Source: Pseudomonadota bacterium (GTDB lineage: Bacteria; Pseudomonadota; Gammaproteobacteria; Xanthomonadales; Xanthomonadaceae). Taken from it: a stretch of DNA of 6,676 nt. Shown here piece by piece: positions 1 through 5,114 of the stretch. A model generated the notes under the pieces. That model made no database searches. It saw only the letters and a program-made list of their open reading frames with translations, and was not told the DNA's origin. The stretch is taken from the NCBI GenBank assembly GCA_023392975.1, contig JAEWNA010000050.1, positions 1-6,676 of the forward strand, given 5' to 3'. Every line of letters starts with the position of its first letter. Within the stretch, counting starts at the first letter, position 1. Made by a program: the position numbers and the translations under genes.

Positions 1-528
1 GGCGAGGCTCATCGCCTCGCCGATGCGCTGCGGCGACCCGAGCCGTTCCACCTGCAGGCCGAGATGCCGCAGCAGCCGTTCCACCGGCGCGCTGGTGACG
101 CCCACCAGCGCCTCGATCCGCCACGCATCGGCGAAACGGAACATCGCGCCGAGCAGCCCCGCGGCGGCATCGCCGAACCCGAAGCCGTTGCCGGCGGCGT
201 CGTGCGCGACCGCGAACCGGCTGACTTCCCAGATCTCGGGCGCGTTCGGCGGCGGCATGTCGCGGAGCAGGTAGGGAAAGATGTCGCGCAGCATGTTCGG
301 CCCGGTGGTCGGCAGCAGCCGGCAGCAGCCGAGCGCCCGGGTGGGGTCCTCATGTGCGATCACGTACTGCGGGCCGATCAGGTCGAACCAGTCGTGTTCG
401 CGACCGTGCTCGGCACGTACCTGCCAGCGCAGGCGTTCGTGGAACACGGCGCAACGCAGGCGATACATGCTGTCCATCAATGGCGCGCCCAGGCCGGGCT
501 CGCCCGCGCGTCCGACGACGATGTGCAT
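1..528 (-). CDS. luxI: LuxI-family acyl-homoserine-lactone synthase (partial, C-terminus beyond left edge)
   Basis: This protein would make an AHL signal from S-adenosylmethionine and an acyl-ACP in the cytoplasm. The 176 residues present (family length is about 200-220) carry all the hallmark residues of the family at the expected spacing: R25, F29 and W35 in the N-terminal R..VF...L.W block, D46 and D49 in EHDWFD, R70 in CCRLLPT, F84, and the E101-V-S-R104 motif. A C-terminal APVERLLRHLGL block follows. The start is ATG at 528-526, preceded by GAGGA with 9-base spacing. The gene lies downstream of luxR on the same strand, with lux-box-like elements 46 bases before the start codon, so activation by its own LuxR-AHL complex is likely. 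T145 is near the position linked to 3-oxo acyl preference in some homologues, but my alignment there is uncertain, so the signal's acyl chain cannot be called. Family identity is secure; the missing end is only due to the window edge. Confidence 0.93.
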   Translation of the reverse strand, partial: MHIVVGRAGEPGLGAPLMDSMYRLRCAVFHERLRWQVRAEHGREHDWFDLIGPQYVIAHEDPTRALGCCRLLPTTGPNMLRDIFPYLLRDMPPPNAPEIWEVSRFAVAHDAAGNGFGFGDAAAGLLGAMFRFADAWRIEALVGVTSAPVERLLRHLGLQVERLGSPQRIGEAMSLA

Positions 529-574
529 CGTGGTGTTTCCTCGTGGGGTGGAAGGAGACCCCAGTGAGCAGAAC

Positions 575-594
575 CCCTGTCGATCCTTGCAGCT
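575..594 (-). promoter_or_regulatory. Lux box 1 (LuxR-AHL operator upstream of luxI)
   Basis: The 20-mer CCCTGTCGATCCTTGCAGCT has the lux-box core CTG-N10-CAG (577-592), with a central GATC as in the classical Vibrio fischeri box. It ends 46 bases before the luxI start codon. That is compatible with a class II arrangement overlapping a -35 region, though no convincing -10 hexamer is visible. Its site between luxR and luxI, pointing at luxI, supports the call; binding itself is inferred. Confidence 0.68.
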
Positions 595-610
595 GAAGGA
601 CCTGACAGGT
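591..610 (-). promoter_or_regulatory. Lux box 2 candidate, abutting box 1
   Basis: AGCTGAAGGACCTGACAGGT is a second CTG-N10-CAG element (core 593-608). The two 16-base cores touch without a gap (577-592 and 593-608), so their centres are 16 bases apart. One half-site ends in CAGGT like the lux consensus; the other arm is poorer, with AGCTG in place of ACCTG. It may be a second LuxR site or a chance match strengthened by the neighbouring ACCTG/CAGGT repeats. Confidence 0.42.
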
Positions 611-775
611 TGATGCAGGTCCGTTCGTCATGGCGATCGCGACACGGAAACGCGGGTGCGCCGGATCACGCCGGTATCGCGTCGATATCGGAACGGCATC
701 GCACGGCGACGCGGTCACGTGAACGAAAAAAACTGCCGCCTCGAACTGCGCGAAAACGCGCGCGAAAGAAAGTCG

Positions 776-1528
776 TCAGGCGCGCAGCGAGACGATGAGT
801 CCGAGCGAGATCGCCCGCGCGATCGCCGCCTGGCGACCGCTGACGCCGAGCTTGTGGGTGGCGTTCTGCAGGTGGAAGATCGACGTGCGCTCGCTGATGT
901 TGAGCAGTTGACCGATCTCCCAGCTGGTCTTGCCCTCCGCCGCCCACGACAGGCACTCGCGTTCGCGGCGGGTGAGCGCGGGCAGCGGCGCGGGCGTGCG
1001 TGTGCGCAGGAACTGCCGCGCTGCCTCGTGCACGAAATGCGCGAGCAGGTGCAGGGTCGGCAGGATCGTCTCGAAGTCGGCGGCGGTGAGCGTGCGCGAG
1101 GAGAACGACATCAGGCCCCACGACACGCCCGGGCCGTGCAGCGGCACGCTCACGCCCTGGCGCAGGCCGAACTCGCCGGCCTCGCCGAACATGTGGCGCA
1201 CCTTCTGCAGATGCGGATCGAGGATCCGCCGGTGGTGCAGTTGCGCTTCCTCCCACGACACCGGCGTGGCGTGGTCGTGGCAGTGGCTGATGACCGGATC
1301 GATCCCGATGTAGTCCATCGCGAAGTAGTGCGTCACCCACTCTTCCGGATAGGTGCCGAGCCGCAGCTGGTCGGGGTGCTCGTTCACCAGCGGCAGGTCC
1401 ACCGCGTAGAACCAGTAGTCGATGCCGAGCGGGCGGACGGTGCGCTCGATCCGTGCGGTGAGCGCTTCGGTGTTCGCCGCGTCGGCGAATCCGCGCAAGG
1501 TGTCGATGTCGATCTGCGTCCTGCTCAT
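776..1528 (-). CDS. luxR: LuxR-family AHL-responsive transcriptional regulator
   Basis: A cytoplasmic transcription factor of 250 residues, the normal length for a quorum-sensing LuxR. Residues about 18-165 form the autoinducer-binding domain, with W64, Y68, D77-P78 and W92 spaced as W57, Y61, D70-P71 and W85 of TraR, then FGLRQGVSVPLHGP at 120-133. Residues about 183-245 are the helix-turn-helix domain: LTRRERECLSWAAEGKTSWE, the recognition helix around ISERTSIFHLQNATHKLGV, and a GLI ending. The intact ligand pocket argues for true AHL sensing, unlike plant-responsive xanthomonad solos, which carry substitutions there. The ATG at 1528 has AGGA six bases upstream and is preferred over an upstream in-frame ATG at 1639, whose extra 37 residues are low-complexity. 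The luxI homologue follows 247 bases downstream on the same strand, with lux-box elements between them, so the two probably form a cognate pair. Confidence 0.95.
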   Translation of the reverse strand: MSRTQIDIDTLRGFADAANTEALTARIERTVRPLGIDYWFYAVDLPLVNEHPDQLRLGTYPEEWVTHYFAMDYIGIDPVISHCHDHATPVSWEEAQLHHRRILDPHLQKVRHMFGEAGEFGLRQGVSVPLHGPGVSWGLMSFSSRTLTAADFETILPTLHLLAHFVHEAARQFLRTRTPAPLPALTRRERECLSWAAEGKTSWEIGQLLNISERTSIFHLQNATHKLGVSGRQAAIARAISLGLIVSLRA

Positions 1529-1642
1529 GGCCTGTCCTGGTGGCGCCGCCGACGGGGCGGCGGCGCGTCCTCGGGCAGGGCGAGGCGCGGCGATGCGCGA
1601 CGCGAGCCCGGGCCTGCCCCCTTCACGCCCGTCCTTCACGGT

Positions 1643-1671
1643 AAATTAGCAGGCTTGCCGCGCGCTGCGAA
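1643..1671 (-). promoter_or_regulatory. Possible luxR promoter
   Basis: Read on the minus strand, TTCGCA (1671-1666), a 17-base spacer and TAATTT (1648-1643) form a sigma-70-like -35/-10 pair. It sits about 115 bases before the luxR start, in the only AT-rich patch of this intergenic region. The -35 part falls inside an inverted repeat, CTGCG-AACC-CGCAG (1665-1678), that could be an operator. This is a pattern match only. Confidence 0.3.
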
Positions 1672-1790
1672 CCCGCAGTGGCATGCGACTGTGACGATGT
1701 CGTCGAAGTGCGTCGTCGGATACGATCGCAAACCCGGACTCGATCGATTCGGTCTATCGCGTCCTCCGTCGAAAGGCTCCCGGAAGACGC

Positions 1791-2543
1791 ATGGTCGCCA
1801 CCTTCTCCGCTCCGTTCTCTCCCGCCGATGCGCTCGATGAACGTCTCCGCGCGCGCGGCTATGCGGTGTTCGCGCCGGACCAGGTCGCCGCGCTCTGCGG
1901 CGCGTCGCTGCCCGCGCTGCAGGCACTGGTGCCGTCGTGGGACACGCTGCCGCCGGACGACTACCTGCGCGACGGCGGGCGCTATCGCCACCGGCGCTAC
2001 GGCGGGTTCGTCGTCGGCCGCGCGGGCGTGACGCGCGCACCGCATCGCGCGCACTACCAGTCACCGGACTACAACGCGCTGCACGGCGGCCTGCAGCGCT
2101 GGTTCGCGCCGATCGCCGACGAGATCGCGGCCGCGCCCGCGTGGACGCAACTGCTCGCGGGCCTGGGCGCGCGGCTGCGCGCGGTGCGCGAGGCCGACCC
2201 GTGGTACGTCGAGGCGCACCAGTTCCGGATCGACACCGCCGACGGCATCGGCCGGCCCACGCCGGAAGGAGCGCACCGCGACGGCGTCGATTTCGTGGCG
2301 GTGTTCCTCGTCGCCCGCCACGCCATCCGCGGTGGCGAGACCCGGGTGTTCGACGCCGACGGCCCGGACGGCCAGCGCTTCACCCTCGATGCGCCCTGGA
2401 GCCTGCTGCTGCTGGACGACACCCGGGTGATCCACGAGTCCACGCCCATCCAGCCGCTGTCCGCGGACGCAGGCGGCGGGTATCGCGACACCCTCGTGCT
2501 GACCTTCCGTGCCGGCGGCTTCCAGAGCGAGGACGGGGCCTGA
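1791..2543 (+). CDS. 2OG-Fe(II) dioxygenase (2OG-Fe_Oxy_2 type), possible free amino-acid hydroxylase
   Basis: A soluble 250-residue oxygenase of the PF10014-like family, which includes Bacillus L-isoleucine 4-hydroxylase and related enzymes acting on free L-amino acids with 2-oxoglutarate, oxygen and Fe(II). The family pattern is visible: PEGAHRDGVDF supplies the iron ligands H162 and D164, GGETRVFD (181-188) follows, LLLDDTRVIHESTPIQP (206-222) supplies the distal ligand H215, and YRDTLVLTF (231-239) holds the probable 2-oxoglutarate-binding arginine R232. The cofactor set is therefore complete and the enzyme should be active. The start at 1791 has only a modest GGAAG ribosome site. The gene is divergent from luxR across 262 bases and lies 74 bases before the fumarylacetoacetase. 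The substrate cannot be read from sequence. Neither a link to quorum sensing nor one to tyrosine catabolism is shown, since no lux box was found upstream. Confidence 0.82.
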   Translation: MVATFSAPFSPADALDERLRARGYAVFAPDQVAALCGASLPALQALVPSWDTLPPDDYLRDGGRYRHRRYGGFVVGRAGVTRAPHRAHYQSPDYNALHGGLQRWFAPIADEIAAAPAWTQLLAGLGARLRAVREADPWYVEAHQFRIDTADGIGRPTPEGAHRDGVDFVAVFLVARHAIRGGETRVFDADGPDGQRFTLDAPWSLLLLDDTRVIHESTPIQPLSADAGGGYRDTLVLTFRAGGFQSEDGA

Positions 2544-2575
2544 TCGCCGGTCCGGCCGTCGACCCGAGGCAATCA

Positions 2576-2596
2576 GTTACAATTGAAACCATTTCA
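2576..2596 (+). promoter_or_regulatory. Candidate -10 and overlapping operator before fumarylacetoacetase
   Basis: TACAAT (2578-2583) matches the -10 consensus at five of six bases; no good -35 accompanies it. It is embedded in two overlapping dyads: GTTACAATTGAAAC (2576-2589, 6 of 7 arm positions pair) and TGAAACCATTTCA (2584-2596, perfect 5-bp arms around CCA). This AT-rich island in a GC-rich gap, about 20-40 bases before the start codon, is where a repressor of tyrosine catabolism could bind. The identity of any regulator is unknown. Confidence 0.4.
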
Positions 2597-2617
2597 CGCC
2601 ATGGCACCGAGGTCCCG

Positions 2618-3601
2618 ATGAAGCTGGGTTCCCTGAAGGAGGGCGGCCGCGACGGCACCCTGATCGTCGTCTCCCGCGACCTGACCCGGGCCGTGCGCGC
2701 CGACGGCATCGCGCCGACCCTGCAGCGCGCGCTGGAGGACTGGTCGAACGCCGCGCCGCGGCTCAACGCGCTGTCCGAGGCGCTAAACGCCGGCACCGCC
2801 GAGGGTGCGTTCGATCTGGACATGCAGGCGCTGGCCGCGCCGCTGCCGCGTGCCTACGAGTTCGTCGACGGCTCGGCCTACCTGCCGCATGTCGAGCGCG
2901 TGCGCCGCGCCCGCGGCGCCGAGGTGCCGGAGAGCTTCTACGTCGACCCGCTGATGTACCAGGCGGTCAGCGCCGGGTTCTACGGTCCGCGCGACCCGGT
3001 GCGGGTGCCGAGCGAGGACTACGGCATCGACCTCGAGGCCGAAGTCGTGATCGTCACCGACGACGTGCCGATGGCGGCGACGCCAGAGCAGGCCGCCGGC
3101 CACATCCAGCTGATCGGGCTGGTCAACGACGTGTCGCTGCGCAACCTGATCCCGAACGAGTTGGCCAAGGGCTTCGGTTTCCTGCAGTCCAAGCCGCGCT
3201 CGGCGCTGTCGCCGGTGTTCGTGACCCCGGACGAGCTGGGCGATGCCTGGCAGGACAACAAGGTCCACCTGCCGCTGCTCACCCACATCAACGGCCAGTG
3301 GTTCGGTGCGCCGGAGGCCGGCGTCGACATGCAGTTCGATTTCGCGCAGCTGGTGGCCCACGCCGCCAAGACCCGCCCGCTGACCGCCGGCACGATCGTC
3401 GGTTCGGGCACGGTCGCCAACCAGGACACGTCGCTGGGCGCGTCCTGCTTCGCCGAGAAGCGCACGGTCGAGACGCTGGAGACCGGCAAGCCGATCACGC
3501 CGTTCATGTCGTACGGCGACGTGGTGCGGATCGAGATGCGCAGCCGCGACGGCGTCGACCTCTTCGGCGCGATCGAACAGCGGATCGAACGGCCGGCGTG
3601 A
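2618..3601 (+). CDS. fahA: Fumarylacetoacetate hydrolase (fumarylacetoacetase)
   Basis: This enzyme performs the final step of tyrosine/homogentisate breakdown in the cytoplasm, splitting 4-fumarylacetoacetate into fumarate and acetoacetate with a divalent metal. The 327-residue protein is the shorter bacterial form (the animal enzyme is about 420). Catalytic positions are visible at the spacing of the mouse enzyme: D84 and H91 (D126/H133), E140 and E142 in DLEAEV (E199/E201), D171 and R175 in VNDVSLR (D233/R237), K192, and GSGT at 262-265. All metal ligands and the catalytic His are intact. ATG 2618 has GAGG five bases upstream; an upstream extension of this frame overlaps the dioxygenase gene and is a shadow. 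Maleylacetoacetate isomerase, the preceding step, is encoded two genes downstream, which strongly supports the assignment over other FAH-fold hydrolases. Genes for the upstream enzymes (Hpd, HmgA) are not in the window. Confidence 0.93.
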   Translation: MKLGSLKEGGRDGTLIVVSRDLTRAVRADGIAPTLQRALEDWSNAAPRLNALSEALNAGTAEGAFDLDMQALAAPLPRAYEFVDGSAYLPHVERVRRARGAEVPESFYVDPLMYQAVSAGFYGPRDPVRVPSEDYGIDLEAEVVIVTDDVPMAATPEQAAGHIQLIGLVNDVSLRNLIPNELAKGFGFLQSKPRSALSPVFVTPDELGDAWQDNKVHLPLLTHINGQWFGAPEAGVDMQFDFAQLVAHAAKTRPLTAGTIVGSGTVANQDTSLGASCFAEKRTVETLETGKPITPFMSYGDVVRIEMRSRDGVDLFGAIEQRIERPA

Positions 3602-3627
3602 GCGGGTCGCCGCGGGATCTCGAAGCG

Positions 3628-3656
3628 CTGACCGCGGCTTCCCGTCACGCTATCCT
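3628..3656 (+). promoter_or_regulatory. Probable promoter of the Pr6Pr membrane protein gene
   Basis: CTGACC (3628-3633), a 17-base spacer and TATCCT (3651-3656) make a reasonable sigma-70 pair in the 82-base gap after fahA. Transcription would start near 3663, about 20 bases before the start codon, just ahead of the ribosome site. A similar GCTATC-type -10 precedes maiA. Confidence 0.42.
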
Positions 3657-3683
3657 CGCCGGGCCTTCGGACGGGAGCAGGCC

Positions 3684-4301
3684 ATGCGGACAGGACGTGG
3701 GTCGCGTTTCGCCGCCGCTTTGCTGGCCCTCCTGGCCGCCGCCGCGGTCCTGCTCCAGGCCTGGCTGACGCTCGCGCTGGTCCGCGGGCAGGGCGGCGGC
3801 GTCCTGCAGGCGCTGGGCGTGCTCGCCGGCTACTTCACGATCCTGAGCAACGTCTTCGTTGCCCTCACCGCCACTGTGCAGGCCGGGGCACCCGGCGCGT
3901 GGCTGGCGAGGGCATCGGTCCGCGGCTGCGCGACCACCGCGATCGTGCTGGTCGGGCTGGGCTATCACCTGCTGCTGCGCGAGGTCTGGGACCCGCAGGG
4001 CTGGCAGCGGGTGGCCGACGATCTGCTGCACTACGCCGTGCCGATCGCGGCGCTGCTGCACTGGCTGCTGTTCCCGTCGCGCGAACCGCTGCCCGCGACC
4101 GCGCCGCTGCGCTGGCTGGCCTATCCGCTGGCGTACGTCGTCTGGGTGCTGGCGCGCGGCGCCTGGCTGGGCACGTATCCGTACCCGTTCGTCGATGTCG
4201 CCGCGCTAGGCTATGGCCGGGTCGCGCTCAACGCCGCCGGCCTGTCGCTGGTCTTCCTCGCCACGGGGGCCCTGCTGCGATGGGTCTCCGGCCGGCGCTG
4301 A
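3684..4301 (+). CDS. Pr6Pr-family six-helix integral membrane protein
   Basis: A 205-residue inner-membrane protein of unknown function. Six hydrophobic segments are visible at about residues 10-32, 43-64, 84-99, 113-131, 143-161 and 179-199, with a short, positively charged N-terminus and a charged C-terminal end. Motifs typical of Pr6Pr proteins are present: AGYFTILSN (48-56), GYHLLL (93-98), the LLHYAVP segment (114-120), the PLRWLAYPLAY stretch (141-151) and YPYPFVD (165-171). The start at 3684 has GGAG six bases upstream. The gene sits between the last two genes of tyrosine catabolism but has its own promoter-like element, so a role in that pathway is only a guess from position. No transport or enzyme function is established for the family as far as I know. 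Confidence is high for a membrane protein and good for the family. Confidence 0.82.
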   Translation: MRTGRGSRFAAALLALLAAAAVLLQAWLTLALVRGQGGGVLQALGVLAGYFTILSNVFVALTATVQAGAPGAWLARASVRGCATTAIVLVGLGYHLLLREVWDPQGWQRVADDLLHYAVPIAALLHWLLFPSREPLPATAPLRWLAYPLAYVVWVLARGAWLGTYPYPFVDVAALGYGRVALNAAGLSLVFLATGALLRWVSGRR

Positions 4302-4338
4302 CGGCGTGCGATCGCTTCCCGTCGCGGTGCGACGGCGC

Positions 4339-4344
4339 TATCGT
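4339..4344 (+). promoter_or_regulatory. Possible -10 element before maiA
   Basis: TATCGT sits 41 bases before the maiA start, in the context CGCTATCGTGCGGGCC, which closely resembles CGCTATCCTCGCCGGGCC upstream of the preceding gene. The -35 candidate (TTCCCG, 4316-4321, 17-base spacing) is poor. The repeated context is the main support. Confidence 0.3.
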
Positions 4345-4385
4345 GCGGGCCAGGCGCGATGGCGCCGCCGTTGCGGGGAGAGACC

Positions 4386-5042
4386 ATGCACGATGCCCTG
4401 AAGCTGTACGGCTACTGGCGGTCGAGCGCCGCCTACCGGGTGCGGATCGCGCTCAACCTCAAGGGCCTCGACTACGAGACCGTGCCGGTGCACCTCGTCC
4501 GCGATGGCGGCGACCAGCATCGCCCCGAGTACGCCGCGACCCATCCGCAGCGGCTGATCCCGGTGCTGCAGCATGGCCAGCGCATGATCCGGCAGTCGCT
4601 CGCGATCATCGAATACCTCGACGAACTGTGGCCGGATCCGCCGCTGCTGCCTAGCGCGCCGCGCGAACGCGCGCAGGCGCGGGCGCTGGCCCTGCTGGTG
4701 GCTTGCGACATCCACCCGCTCAACAACCTGCGCGTGCTGCAGTACCTCGAACGCGAATACAACGCGCCGGTGTCCGAACGCGATGCCTGGATCCGGCACT
4801 GGATCGAGGAAGGCTTCCGCGCGTTCGAGGCGATGCTGGTCGAGGATCTCTCGCGTGGCGAACTGTGCGAGGGCGACGCGCCGGGGCTGGCCGACTGCTG
4901 CCTGATCCCGCAGGTCTACAACGCGCGTCGTTTCGGCGTGGACCTTGAGCCGTATCCGAACATCCGCCGCATCGAAGCGGCGTGTCTGGCGCTGCCGGCG
5001 TTCGATGCGGCGCGACCGGAGAACCAACCCGACGCGGCCTGA
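4386..5042 (+). CDS. maiA: Maleylacetoacetate isomerase (zeta-class GST)
   Basis: This enzyme converts 4-maleylacetoacetate to 4-fumarylacetoacetate using glutathione, the step before fumarylacetoacetase in tyrosine degradation. The 218 residues match the family's usual 210-220. The N-terminal thioredoxin-fold domain (about 1-84) has the signature YWRSSAAYRVRIALNLKGL (10-28) with active-site serines S13/S14, the cis-proline P59 in QRLIPVL, and the glutathione-binding Q70-S71 in QSLAIIEYLDE. The cysteine of the animal SSCS motif is alanine here, as I recall for many bacterial members. The helical C-terminal domain contains DIHPLNNLRVLQYLE (109-123) and GLADCCLIPQVYNARRF. ATG 4386 follows GGGGAG with good spacing; an upstream in-frame ATG at 4359 adds only nine residues and lacks a ribosome site. 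It lies 84 bases after the membrane protein gene and converges on pilU. Confidence 0.94.
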   Translation: MHDALKLYGYWRSSAAYRVRIALNLKGLDYETVPVHLVRDGGDQHRPEYAATHPQRLIPVLQHGQRMIRQSLAIIEYLDELWPDPPLLPSAPRERAQARALALLVACDIHPLNNLRVLQYLEREYNAPVSERDAWIRHWIEEGFRAFEAMLVEDLSRGELCEGDAPGLADCCLIPQVYNARRFGVDLEPYPNIRRIEAACLALPAFDAARPENQPDAA

Positions 5043-5060
5043 CGATCTCCCGCGCGAAAA

Positions 5061-5085
5061 CGAAAACGCCCCGGTCTCCCGGGGC
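5061..5085 (-). terminator. Rho-independent terminator between maiA and pilU
   Basis: GCCCCGG (5068-5074), TCTC loop and CCGGGGC (5079-5085) form a perfect 7-bp GC stem. On the minus strand it is followed by GTTTTCGTTTTC, a fitting U-rich tail, so it primarily ends the pilU transcript, 30 bases past its stop codon. On the plus strand the tail is poor (ATTCC), but the hairpin may also serve maiA. Confidence 0.75.
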
Positions 5086-5114
5086 ATTCCGCGTCGTGTG
5101 GCCGGTCGCCCGGC

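Noticed and set aside
726..761. Possible terminator after luxR: GCGCG-AAAA-CGCGC hairpin (748-761) and a seven-T run on the minus strand (732-726)
   Set aside because: The T run is 15 bases away from a 5-bp stem, too far for a normal Rho-independent terminator. The elements may still matter but I cannot support the call.
1573..1619. GGGCAGG (1573-1579) and CCTGCCC (1613-1619) inverted repeat before luxR
   Set aside because: Seven-base GC arms with a 33-base spacer are expected by chance in such GC-rich DNA.
1529..1639. Longer LuxR start at 1639
   Set aside because: It would add 37 residues of Arg/Ala/Pro-rich sequence not expected in LuxR proteins; ATG 1528 has a better ribosome site and gives the family length.
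656..1840. 394-codon plus-strand open frame
   Set aside because: It is antisense to luxR, has Arg/His-rich low-complexity composition with no recognisable domain, and overlaps the divergent promoter region. The minus strand encodes a textbook LuxR.
1937..2617. Upstream extension of the fumarylacetoacetase frame
   Set aside because: This part is Arg/Ala/Pro-rich and overlaps the dioxygenase gene in another frame. The conserved enzyme begins at 2618 with a good ribosome site.
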